From CAYLLN01 sp033762315 (lineage in GTDB: Bacteria > Planctomycetota > Planctomycetia > Pirellulales > Pirellulaceae): 64,000 nucleotides of DNA. Position 1 is the first letter of the stretch. Every line of letters begins with the position of its first letter. The position numbers were made by a program, and so were the translations under genes. Below are positions 17,906 to 26,232 of this stretch, piece by piece. The notes under the pieces are model-generated. The model saw only the letters and a list, made by a program, of their open reading frames with translations. It ran no database searches and was not told the DNA's origin. The DNA is taken from contig JANRLS010000177.1 of assembly GCA_033762315.1 (NCBI GenBank), positions 1 through 64,000 on the forward strand, read 5' to 3'.

Positions 17906-19285
17906 ATGACTGCCGCCAAACTTTTGCTTGTGGACGACGACCGTCAACTGCTCGACTCGATGGCGGCCTGGCTCCGCGAGCAGGGATACGAAGTTCGCAC
18001 CGCAAACGGGCAAAGCGACGCCTGCCGCCTCATCGCGGCCGAGCCGGTCGATCTGGCCCTGGTTGATATACGCCTCGCCGACGGCGATGGTTTCGACATC
18101 CTCGCCTGGTGTCGCCAAAATCATCCGCAGCTCGATGTGATCCTCGCCACCGGCTATGGGACGGTCGAAACGGCGATCGAAGCCATGCGCGGCGGCGCGG
18201 TCGATCTCATCACCAAGCCGATCATCGACGAAGAGCTCGAAATGGCGATCGACCGCGCCCTGGCGCGGCGGCAAGTCGTCGTCGAAAATCAGCGCCTCAA
18301 GGCGCAGCTCGATCTGCGTTTCGGACTGGAAAACATCGTCGGCCACGACCACCGGATGCAGCGCGTGTTCGACATGGTCGATCGCATTGCCGACACCAAA
18401 GCCACCGTCCTGATCACCGGCGAAAGCGGCACGGGCAAATCGCTTCTGGCCCGCGCGATTCATCGCCGCAGTGGCCGGCGCGATCAATCGTTCGTCGAAG
18501 TCGCCTGCGGAGCGATGCCCGAAACCTTGCTCGAAAGCGAACTCTTCGGCCATGCCGCCGGAGCCTTCACCGGCGCGACCGGCGACAAAATCGGCAAGTT
18601 CACGCAGGCCGACAAGGGAACGATCTTTCTCGACGAAATCGGCACCAGCTCGCCGGGTCTCCAGGTCAAGCTGCTGCGCGTCTTGCAGGAATTTCAATTC
18701 GAGCCGGTCGGCAGCACGAAAACGCAGCGGGTCGATACGCGCGTCGTCCTGGCGACCAACGAAAACCTGACCACTGCCGTCAAGGAAGGGCGCTTTCGGC
18801 AAGATTTGTATTACCGCATCAACGTCATCAACATCGAAATTCCTCCGCTCCGCGAGCGTCTCGCCGATATTCCCTTGCTCGCCCAACACTTCTTGCAGCG
18901 CACCTGCGAAGAGGCGGGCCGGCAATGCGCGGGCTTCGCCGAGGCCGCCCTCGCCGCCATGCAGCGTTACGCGTGGCCGGGCAATGTCCGCGAGTTGCAA
19001 AACACCGTCGAACGGGCCGTGCTGCTGGGGCGCGGCTCGCACGTCACGCTCGAAGACCTCCCCGCGCATATCGCCGCCGGCGAACCGGGCCAATTGCAGG
19101 CCGCCGCCGGCAAGGCCCTCAAAGAGGCGATGTCCACCCCCGAGCGGGCAATCATTCTCGGCGAACTCGAACGACACGCCTGGAATCGCAATCACACGGC
19201 CCTCGCCCTCGGCATCAATCGCACCACGCTCTACAAAAAAATGAAGCGGCTGGGGCTGATGGACCCGCCCGCCGTTCGTTCGTAA
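17906..19285 (+). CDS. NtrC-family sigma-54-dependent response regulator
   Basis: A 459-residue regulator. The ATG at 17906 is preferred over an in-frame upstream ATG at 17825 because MTAAKLLLVDDDRQLLDSMA starts the receiver domain directly and is preceded by a purine-rich stretch. The receiver Asp is in LALVDIRLADGDGFD. The central AAA+ domain has Walker A GESGTGKS, the sigma-54-contacting GAFTGA loop (HAAGAFTGATGD) and Walker B GTIFLDEIG. The C-terminal Fis-type helix-turn-helix is RNHTALALGINRTTLYKKMK. It should activate sigma-54 promoters when phosphorylated. Its partner kinase is not in the window. Confidence 0.94.
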   Translation: MTAAKLLLVDDDRQLLDSMAAWLREQGYEVRTANGQSDACRLIAAEPVDLALVDIRLADGDGFDILAWCRQNHPQLDVILATGYGTVETAIEAMRGGAVDLITKPIIDEELEMAIDRALARRQVVVENQRLKAQLDLRFGLENIVGHDHRMQRVFDMVDRIADTKATVLITGESGTGKSLLARAIHRRSGRRDQSFVEVACGAMPETLLESELFGHAAGAFTGATGDKIGKFTQADKGTIFLDEIGTSSPGLQVKLLRVLQEFQFEPVGSTKTQRVDTRVVLATNENLTTAVKEGRFRQDLYYRINVINIEIPPLRERLADIPLLAQHFLQRTCEEAGRQCAGFAEAALAAMQRYAWPGNVRELQNTVERAVLLGRGSHVTLEDLPAHIAAGEPGQLQAAAGKALKEAMSTPERAIILGELERHAWNRNHTALALGINRTTLYKKMKRLGLMDPPAVRS

Positions 19286-19319
19286 GACGGCAGGCGGCGG
19301 AGAATTATTGCCCCGGCCC

Positions 19320-20666
19320 CTAAGCCAGCTTCCAACCCTCCCGATATTCGCGGCGGCTGAACCGGTCCGCCTCCGGGCAATTCACGGCCCGCAGCTCGGC
19401 CGGATTCCACACGATTTTTTTCCCGACCCGATACGCCACGTTCCCCAGGTGGTTCGCCTCGGTTAGCCAGCCGGAATATTCAAAGTCGCACGTTGTCGGC
19501 CCGCCCGTTTTGCACGCGTTCAGCCACTCGGCATGATGGCCGAGCGACTTGGGGATGAACGGCTCCGGCCGCGAGAACCCGGCAAAGTCTTTCTCCGGCA
19601 AGAGCAAGTGCTTGCCGTAATCGGCGAGCAGCATCCCCTTATCGCCGATAAATAGGCACGCGCTATTCCACTGCGGAATCCCCTTCTCGTTCCAAATCCG
19701 CGGCTTATTCACTCCCTGATACCACGTCACTTTTACCGCCGGCATGTCGCCGCGAGCAGCGTATTCATACGTCGCCTGCATCGAGGCGGGGGCGAGCTCG
19801 GCGTGCGGCGGCGGACCGGCGGCTTCAATCGTCAGCGGCGCTTGCAGCTTGAGCGACCAGAACGGCAAATCGTTCCAGTGGCTCCCCAGGTCCGACATCG
19901 TCCCGCTGCCAAAATCCCACCAGCGATACCACTTGGGTCCGGGAAAATAGACCTCATGAAACGGCCGCTCCGGAGCGGGGCCGAGCCATAAATCCCAATC
20001 GAGCCCCGCCGGAATCGTGGAAGCCCCTGTCGGCCGCTCTTGGACGGACACAATGTCGCCGAACTTTTGAGCGTCTTCCGCCGACTGCCGCCCCCAGGCC
20101 CGCGACACCCACACGTGCGCCTCGCGCACCGGGCCGATCGCGCCGGTCTGAATCAACTCGACGACGCGGCGATAGTTGTCTCCAGCGTGAATCTGAATTC
20201 CCATTTGCGTCGCCACTTTGGCCTTCGCCGCCGCCTCGCGAATGACGCGGGCCTCCCAAATATTGTGCGTCAGCGGTTTCTCGCAATAGACGTGCTTGCC
20301 AAGCTGCAGCGCGCCGAGCGTCGCGAAGGCATGCGTGTGCTCACAGGTGCTCACCACCACCGCGTCAAATTCCTTGGCGTGGTCAAACACGCGGCGAAAA
20401 TCGGCGAATTTGCGAGCCCGCGAATGCTTCTCCGCCGCGCGATCGACATTCGGCTGAAACACGTCGCATAGGGCGACGATATTCTCCCCCGCGACCTGGC
20501 TCAGGTTGTGCCCGCCGCGGCCGCCGGTGGCGATCACCGCAATATTCAGCTTGCTATTGAGATTCTCCCCCCGCAAAATGGCCGGCGCTCCCAGGATCGC
20601 CGCGCCGGCCATGGCCGCCGACTGCCGCAGAAACCGCCGCCGCCCGTGCGAAACTGGTCGCTTCAT
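19320..20666 (-). CDS. Tat-exported Gfo/Idh/MocA-family oxidoreductase
   Basis: A 448-residue protein. The ATG at 20666 follows a good ribosome site (AGAGGAAGCG) and starts a twin-arginine signal (GRRRFLRQSAAMAGAAILGA), so export of a folded, cofactor-bound protein is likely. The Rossmann nucleotide-binding segment is LNIAVIATGGRGGHN, and the family signature CEKPLTHNIWEAR follows. The C-terminal part carries GTMSDLGSHWNDLPFWSL. Such enzymes oxidise or reduce sugars and polyols with NAD(P); the substrate is unknown. It is divergent from a DUF1080 gene, and the two could act together in 3-keto-sugar metabolism, which is an inference from family knowledge. Confidence 0.9.
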   Translation of the reverse strand: MKRPVSHGRRRFLRQSAAMAGAAILGAPAILRGENLNSKLNIAVIATGGRGGHNLSQVAGENIVALCDVFQPNVDRAAEKHSRARKFADFRRVFDHAKEFDAVVVSTCEHTHAFATLGALQLGKHVYCEKPLTHNIWEARVIREAAAKAKVATQMGIQIHAGDNYRRVVELIQTGAIGPVREAHVWVSRAWGRQSAEDAQKFGDIVSVQERPTGASTIPAGLDWDLWLGPAPERPFHEVYFPGPKWYRWWDFGSGTMSDLGSHWNDLPFWSLKLQAPLTIEAAGPPPHAELAPASMQATYEYAARGDMPAVKVTWYQGVNKPRIWNEKGIPQWNSACLFIGDKGMLLADYGKHLLLPEKDFAGFSRPEPFIPKSLGHHAEWLNACKTGGPTTCDFEYSGWLTEANHLGNVAYRVGKKIVWNPAELRAVNCPEADRFSRREYREGWKLA

Positions 20667-20764
20667 CGCTTCCTCTTTTGCCTGCGAGTAAACTGATCGC
20701 CACGCGGCCGATTGTACCCCGCGTCCGTGCCTCTGGCTTCCACTTTTTTCCACTCCTTCCCACC

Positions 20765-21475
20765 ATGAAAACCCTCCACCTCTCCCGTCCGTTTTTGTTC
20801 TGCTTCGTTTTGCCTTGCGCGGCCGTCGCCTTGGCCGACGAACCGAAGCTCGTCGATAGCACTGGCCCCGACTGGAAAGCGGTCAGCGAAGACGACCTCG
20901 TCAACGTCAACTGCGCCGCCGACACCTGGAAATGGAAGGATGGCGTCCTCACTTGCACCGGCAAGCCGACCGGCGTGATCCGCACTAAAAAACCCTACAA
21001 AAACCTGGAAATCGTCGTCGAATGGCGGCATTTGCAACCCGGCGGCAACTCGGGGGTGTTCCTCTGGGCAACCGAAGTATCGCTTGCCTCCCTCAAGCCG
21101 GGCGGCCTCCCCAAGGGAATCGAAGTGCAAGTGCTCGACCACGCCTTTGCCGAGCAATACGAAAAACGGACCGGCAAGAAGGGGGATTGGTTCAGCACCA
21201 ACGGCGACGTCTTCCCCGTCGGCGTCAAAATGAAGCCTTTTCCCCCCACCTCCCCCAACGGCGAGCGGAGCTTTCCCAAAAAGAACCTCTCCAAAGGCTC
21301 GCCCGAATGGAACCACTACTACATCCAGGCCAAGGACGGTGTCGTTCGCCTGCATGTGAACGGCGAAGAGGTCAGCGGCGGCGAAAACTGCGACCCCGCC
21401 AGCGGTTTCATCTGCCTCGAATCGGAAGGGGCTCCGATTGAGTTCAAAAACTTCAAGATTCGCGAACTGCCGTAA
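20765..21475 (+). CDS. Secreted DUF1080 protein
   Basis: A 236-residue exported protein. The ATG at 20765 gives a signal peptide (LHLSRPFLFCFVLPCAAVALA). The remaining sequence is one DUF1080/3-keto-disaccharide hydrolase domain: WKWKDGVLTCTGKPTGVIRT, LEIVVEWRHLQPGGNSGVFL, GIEVQVLDH and HYYIQAKDGVVRLHVNGEEV. It diverges from the Gfo/Idh/MocA gene with a 98-base shared promoter region. It is probably periplasmic or surface-associated and acts on glycans, but the substrate is not evident. Confidence 0.87.
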   Translation: MKTLHLSRPFLFCFVLPCAAVALADEPKLVDSTGPDWKAVSEDDLVNVNCAADTWKWKDGVLTCTGKPTGVIRTKKPYKNLEIVVEWRHLQPGGNSGVFLWATEVSLASLKPGGLPKGIEVQVLDHAFAEQYEKRTGKKGDWFSTNGDVFPVGVKMKPFPPTSPNGERSFPKKNLSKGSPEWNHYYIQAKDGVVRLHVNGEEVSGGENCDPASGFICLESEGAPIEFKNFKIRELP

Positions 21476-21500
21476 CCCAAGCCGGATTTGAGTACCGGAG

Positions 21501-21591
21501 CCACGGATGGAACACAGATCCAACACGGATAGAAGAAAGGGATTCATGAATAGGCTCTCTCGTCCGTGTTCCATCCGTGTTTCATTCGTGG
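21501..21591. repeat. Imperfect 30-base inverted repeat at the start of a secreted-protein gene
   Basis: Arms at 21501-21530 and 21562-21591 match inversely at about 24 of 30 positions; the core word is ATCCGTGTT or its complement AACACGGAT. The start codon of the next gene (21546) lies in the loop, and the right arm encodes part of its signal-peptide region (residues about 6-15). I recall similar CGTGTTCCATCCGTG-type palindromes as dispersed repeats in planctomycete genomes, but that is memory rather than a search. Confidence 0.75.
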
Positions 21592-23537
21592 CTACCTGCT
21601 GCTGCCTCATCGCCGCATCGTTGGCTTTCGCCGACGTCGGCGATCCGCAGATCAAGACCGACCATGCGTGGTATCCGGGCGAGCTCGCCTGCACGACGTT
21701 CGAGCGCTTGCAAGCAACGCAGGCCCAGGTTTACGAGCGCGTCACCGGCCGCAAGGTGCGAACCGATGAAGACAAGGCCCTCGCGTCGTGGCTGTGGCGC
21801 AACACCCACTATGCCCACGGCGAGGAAGGGGCCGAAAACCTCTGGGGCAAGGGTTTCACCGCCGGCGGCGACCTGCGGACCCGCGAATATTGGACCGGCC
21901 TCTTCGCCCACGGCTTTGGCTTGTGCGGCACAACCCACTCGCAGTGGGTGGCCGAAATGGACGCCATTCTCGGCTTTAATCGAGGGCGCGGCGTCGGCGT
22001 CAATGGCCACAACGCGTTCGAGGTGTTGCTGATCGGCGGCAAATACGGCAACGGGAAGTGGTGCCTCCTCGATCACGACCTCTCCACCGTCATTTTCAAT
22101 GCCGATGGCTCGGCGCTGCTGTCGCTCGCCGAGGTGCAAAAGGATTGGAAGCGGCTGACGGACCGCCAGCACGATCCCGCCCGGCAGCAGGGCTGGCTGG
22201 TGTGCGGCCTGCATCCGGGGGACGGGGGTTCGTATGCCAGCTACAAAGTCGCCGAGTATCTCGCCGGCTACAGCGGCCCGCCGCCGACCGTCCACCTTCG
22301 CCACGGCGAAACGCTCCGCCGCTATTTCCGCCCCGGCCTGCAGAGCGGCAAAACCTTCGTCTTCTGGGGACGCAACTACAACACCGCCGGCATCCCCGGC
22401 CCCGAACGCTCGCACACTTGGGTCAATCAGCCCGACGCCATGCACCGCTCGACCACCGGCGCGGGCTACAAGCCGGGCCAGGCCCGCTTTGGCAACGCCG
22501 TCTATGTTTATCGGCCCGACTTCCAAACCGGCGGCTTCCGCGAGGGAGTCGCCGCGGCTACCGAGACCTCGCTCACGTTCGACTTCTACACCCCCTACAT
22601 CATCGCCGCGACCCCGCCGGACCATTCCCCCTGGGGCATCTACAAGCCCGGCTGCAAAAACGGACTGATGCTCACGACCTCGCAGCCGACAACTTGCGAC
22701 GTCGCCATTTCGGTCGATCAAGGTGCGACCTGGACGAGCGACGTGCCACTGACCAGCGGCCTCGATTTCACGGACGTTGTCAAAGGGCATCGGCAGTATC
22801 TCCTGCGGCTGAAGTCGGCCAACAATCTTCTCAATCTCCTCCAAGATGCCGGCCTCACCATCACCACCGTTTGCCAGCTCAACCCCGCGATTTTGCCGCG
22901 TCTGAAAGACGACGGGACCAACATCGAATTCGCGCAATCGAATCGCGCAGTCATCTCCGCCGGACCGAACCTCCCGCAAGCCAAGGCGCATCTCGTTGCC
23001 GGTGATTTCGGCACGCCGAGTGTCACTTTGGAGCTACGCCATCCCGACTGGCTGCCGACAAGTCGCGACACGGGATTCGCAAGGAGCGTGGAAGTCTTCG
23101 CCGCCGCACACGTGCAATCGGGCAATCCTCCCCGCACCGACGTTCGCTATTTCATTGAGTGTTCTCCTGACGGCGGAAAAACCTGGGCCGACCTCCTCAC
23201 CAATTGGCATATCGTCCGCCGCGGCGACGAGCCGGGCGATTTCTGGTCGCAAAGCCTGTGCTGGGGACGAAAGCCCATTCGCGCGAGCCATCAGCCGATC
23301 CTCGTCCGCTATCGCAACAGCGGCGGGCGAAACTATCTGCGGGCCGAGGCGCACCTAGGCTACGTCTTGCCGGCGCAAGATCGCACCCGCGTCACCTTCG
23401 CCTGGACCGACGACACCGGACCGCATCAAGCCGACCACGAGTTCTCGGCCGAAGACCGTAATCCCCTCTGGCACTTGCCCACCGGGCGCAACGTCTCCAC
23501 CGACTGGGTTGAGTTCCAGCCCATTCCCGCGCGCTAA
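21546..23537 (+). CDS. Secreted transglutaminase-like protein
   Basis: About 663 residues. The ATG at 21546 is chosen because it gives a signal peptide (FVATCCCLIAASLAFA); an upstream in-frame ATG at 21507 lies in the repeat and adds a charged leader. A transglutaminase-like cysteine-protease fold is suggested by GFGLCGTTHSQWVAEMDAI (Cys), GVGVNGHNAFEVLLIG (His) and GKWCLLDHDLSTVIF (Asp) in the right order. The C-terminal half looks beta-rich (MLTTSQPTTCDVAISVD), probably one or more accessory sandwich domains. Such proteins can act as peptidases or cross-linking enzymes; the substrate is unknown. A second transglutaminase-like gene follows at 24038. Confidence 0.72.
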   Translation: MNRLSRPCSIRVSFVATCCCLIAASLAFADVGDPQIKTDHAWYPGELACTTFERLQATQAQVYERVTGRKVRTDEDKALASWLWRNTHYAHGEEGAENLWGKGFTAGGDLRTREYWTGLFAHGFGLCGTTHSQWVAEMDAILGFNRGRGVGVNGHNAFEVLLIGGKYGNGKWCLLDHDLSTVIFNADGSALLSLAEVQKDWKRLTDRQHDPARQQGWLVCGLHPGDGGSYASYKVAEYLAGYSGPPPTVHLRHGETLRRYFRPGLQSGKTFVFWGRNYNTAGIPGPERSHTWVNQPDAMHRSTTGAGYKPGQARFGNAVYVYRPDFQTGGFREGVAAATETSLTFDFYTPYIIAATPPDHSPWGIYKPGCKNGLMLTTSQPTTCDVAISVDQGATWTSDVPLTSGLDFTDVVKGHRQYLLRLKSANNLLNLLQDAGLTITTVCQLNPAILPRLKDDGTNIEFAQSNRAVISAGPNLPQAKAHLVAGDFGTPSVTLELRHPDWLPTSRDTGFARSVEVFAAAHVQSGNPPRTDVRYFIECSPDGGKTWADLLTNWHIVRRGDEPGDFWSQSLCWGRKPIRASHQPILVRYRNSGGRNYLRAEAHLGYVLPAQDRTRVTFAWTDDTGPHQADHEFSAEDRNPLWHLPTGRNVSTDWVEFQPIPAR

Positions 23538-23635
23538 TCCTCCACTGCCGTCCTAGGGAGGGCGAGCCTCCGGCCGAGCCGTCGTCCTTCGCGGCGACCG
23601 CCCCCAGCCACCCCCTTTTGCTGCGCTGCCGAGGC

Positions 23636-23893
23636 TCATTTCGTACGTCTGGCATCGGGGGGGCGCGGTGGTTTTTTAGCCAATTGAGCAGGGGAGAAAA
23701 AATCATCTCTTCCCTGCTGCCGCTTGGCGGAGGCGTCGTCGCAAACCTCGTAAAAGCAAGCACTTGCGCTCGCACAAAACTGGCAGTTCGAGTTTTGGGA
23801 CCCCCTGCGCACCGCGCTTTTTGCGCAGGCCCTAAACGGGGGATTTATTCCCTTGCTATCGTTGGCCGGAACGGCGCTCACCTTCTTCATCAT
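23636..23893 (-). CDS. Possible small Cys-containing protein
   Basis: An 85-codon open frame in the 500-base gap between the two transglutaminase-like genes. The start ATGATG is preceded by a strong ribosome site (GGGAGGTG, seven bases away), which is the main support. The product has clustered cysteines (NSNCQFCASASACFYEVCDD) and a basic Pro-rich end. I do not recognise it. It may be a real small gene or a repeat-derived open frame; the rest of this gap shows only G-rich runs and a short GCGCA hairpin. Confidence 0.35.
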   Translation of the reverse strand: MMKKVSAVPANDSKGINPPFRACAKSAVRRGSQNSNCQFCASASACFYEVCDDASAKRQQGRDDFFSPAQLAKKPPRPPDARRTK

Positions 23894-24037
23894 CGCACCA
23901 CCTCCCAAAGTTTGCCGGGGACTCCAAAACCGATTCCCAGTATTCGTTCCCCCCGTGACTAGTCTGGTCACGCCCCGGAATTTTGTCCGCCGTCGTCTTG
24001 CGTGACCCGCCCGATCCACCCCGTTACAATCCTGCCC

Positions 24038-26062
24038 ATGAGCCACACTTTGCCCATTTGGATTTGCCTATCCGCCGGCTTGTCGTGGGCTGGCCAAGGC
24101 ACGGCCGCCGAACTGAAATTGGACCCCGCAAAACTCTGGCAGCGTAGCGTGGCCAGCAATGTCCGCCTGGCCGACGACGGCCGGGCGATCGCGCTGGAGC
24201 GAGGAGTGCTGATCGAAGATGATGGCCCCGCCGCCGGCTACACCTATGGACCCAACGAAGAGAAACTCGGGCCGGGCATTCAGCTTCGCAAGCAACTTCC
24301 GGTCGCCGACCCGCGAGCTGACCGGGCCGATCTCTTGATTGGCCCCGGCGGCGATTTGGCCATTTCAATCAACGGCCAGCCACAATCGCTCGACAAGCGG
24401 GAGAATGCCGGCAACTACTGGCAGCGCTATTCGTTCTCGCCGAGCAGCCTGCGGGCCGGGCTGAACGACATCGTCGTCACAGGCACCGGCAAAGTGTGGA
24501 TCGCCCGCGACCAGGACTATGCCGCCGGCTCGCGGGAGCGAACGAAGCACCCGAATCGGAGCGCCAAAAGCACCGACGGCGGCCAGGCCTGGAGTGATGA
24601 CAAGCTCGGCACCGGCGGCGATTTGGATGGCGAGTACTACGTCCGCTTGTTCCTCGACCAGTTTCGCCCCGCCGGTTCGCTCACGCTTCCCGTGCTCGAT
24701 GCGGGCAACTTGAACCAAGACGCGATTTCGCCCGCGCTATCGGCGCTCGGCTCGCTCGAAATCAAACTTGCCGCCAAATTGCCACCAGAGACCAAACTCA
24801 TGCTTTCCTGGCGGAGCGGAACGACCCCCCTGCCGGACGACAAGACTTGGACGGCGTGGAACATTGCCGAGGCGCTGGCACTCAAGATTAACGAGCCCAC
24901 CGGCCGCTACTTCCAGCTCCGCGTCGATTTCTCCACCCAGAGCGGCCTCGAAACGCCCGCCTTGCAAGAGATCACCGTTCGCTCCACTCCCAAACTTGCC
25001 GATCCTTGGCACGAAAATCTCCGCGTGCTCGAAAGCCGCAATCCGGCAATCGTCCGCTCGTCGATTCCGTTCACCTACGAACCGCTCGACCAGCCGAAGT
25101 TGGCCGAATTTCGCCGCCAACATCGCCTGGACGAGGTCGTCGCCGGCGCCAACCACGAGCTCGACGAGCTGGCGAAGCTGGCGGTTTGGTCGTCGCAGCG
25201 CTGGGAAAAAGGGCACTTATCGCAAATCTATCCCGCCTGGGATGCCTTCGAGATTCTCAAAGCTCACACCGACGGCCAGCCGGTTGGGGGCTTTTGCCAG
25301 CAATACAACGTGGTCTTTTTGCAGGCGTGCCAAAGCCTGGGATTCGTCGGCCGGGCCGTTTCGATTGGCCCCGATAGCGGTGGCCTTGTCAAAATTCGTG
25401 GCGGGCACGAAGTAGTCGAAATCTGGTCGAACCAGTTCGCCAAGTGGATTTATATCGACGGCAACACCGCGTGGTATTTCGTCGATCGCGACACCCGCGT
25501 GCCGCTTGGCTTGCGCGAACTGCGCGAGCGGCAACTGCAAACCATGCAGGGTCAGCCCCACCGGCCAGTGGAAATCGTCCGCCTGGCGGAGACGAAATAC
25601 GAATGGAAGGGGCTGGAATCGTGGCCCCCCTTCGCCGAATTGCGGCTGATTCCGCGGAGCAATTTTCTCGCGGAAGAATCGCCGCTGCCGCTGAATCAAG
25701 GGATGCGGGGCTGGTTTTGGACCGGCCACCACGCCTGGACCGACGACATCGCCCCCGCCACGCTGCTGTATGGCCACCGTGTCAGACAGCCCGGCAATTG
25801 GGATTGGTCGCTGAACCAGGTCCGGCTTCACCTCGAGGCGACGCCCACTCCCGGTGAGCTGCGGGTCTGGCTCGACACCGAAACCCCCAGCCTCGCCAAG
25901 CTGCTGCTAAAGCCAGACGATCAGCTCCCAAACGACGTCCGCAGCGAATTCCTCTGGCGACTGAGGCCGGGAACGAACCGCCTCCGAGGCTGGGCCCGCA
26001 ATACTGCCGGCCGGAGTGGCGCCGTCAGCGAAATCGCGCTCGAATACACGCCGCGCGACTAG
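24038..26062 (+). CDS. Secreted transglutaminase-like protein
   Basis: A 674-residue exported protein with a signal peptide (LPIWICLSAGLSWAGQGTAA) from the ATG at 24038. The first 350 residues look beta-rich, with PGGDLAISINGQPQSL and DGEYYVRLFLDQFRPAGSL suggesting carbohydrate-binding or sandwich modules. A transglutaminase-like core follows: GGFCQQYNVVFLQACQSLGF (Cys), IRGGHEVVEIWSNQFAKW (His) and IYIDGNTAWYF (Asp). The C-terminal region is again beta-rich. Unlike the upstream transglutaminase-like protein, the core is central. Function is inferred only at the fold level. Confidence 0.72.
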   Translation: MSHTLPIWICLSAGLSWAGQGTAAELKLDPAKLWQRSVASNVRLADDGRAIALERGVLIEDDGPAAGYTYGPNEEKLGPGIQLRKQLPVADPRADRADLLIGPGGDLAISINGQPQSLDKRENAGNYWQRYSFSPSSLRAGLNDIVVTGTGKVWIARDQDYAAGSRERTKHPNRSAKSTDGGQAWSDDKLGTGGDLDGEYYVRLFLDQFRPAGSLTLPVLDAGNLNQDAISPALSALGSLEIKLAAKLPPETKLMLSWRSGTTPLPDDKTWTAWNIAEALALKINEPTGRYFQLRVDFSTQSGLETPALQEITVRSTPKLADPWHENLRVLESRNPAIVRSSIPFTYEPLDQPKLAEFRRQHRLDEVVAGANHELDELAKLAVWSSQRWEKGHLSQIYPAWDAFEILKAHTDGQPVGGFCQQYNVVFLQACQSLGFVGRAVSIGPDSGGLVKIRGGHEVVEIWSNQFAKWIYIDGNTAWYFVDRDTRVPLGLRELRERQLQTMQGQPHRPVEIVRLAETKYEWKGLESWPPFAELRLIPRSNFLAEESPLPLNQGMRGWFWTGHHAWTDDIAPATLLYGHRVRQPGNWDWSLNQVRLHLEATPTPGELRVWLDTETPSLAKLLLKPDDQLPNDVRSEFLWRLRPGTNRLRGWARNTAGRSGAVSEIALEYTPRD

Positions 26063-26232
26063 CTCCGACCGGCTAACGGCGTTTAGGGCGTCTTCGTTGG
26101 CATTAGAGTGGCGATTTAGCCCCCGTAAGGAAAACGATCGCGCCTTGCGCGGTTCGTTCCGCTTGGCCGAGTTCACTCGGCTGCATACAATAACGGCCCG
26201 CCCATAAGTTGAACTTCTCCGAGGAACCTAGC

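Noticed and set aside
17858..19195. A 445-codon open frame on the minus strand
   Set aside because: Antisense shadow of the NtrC-family regulator with its GAFTGA motif.
23618..23962. A 114-codon open frame on the plus strand in the gap before the second transglutaminase-like gene
   Set aside because: No ribosome site and no domain; the opposite strand has a better start.
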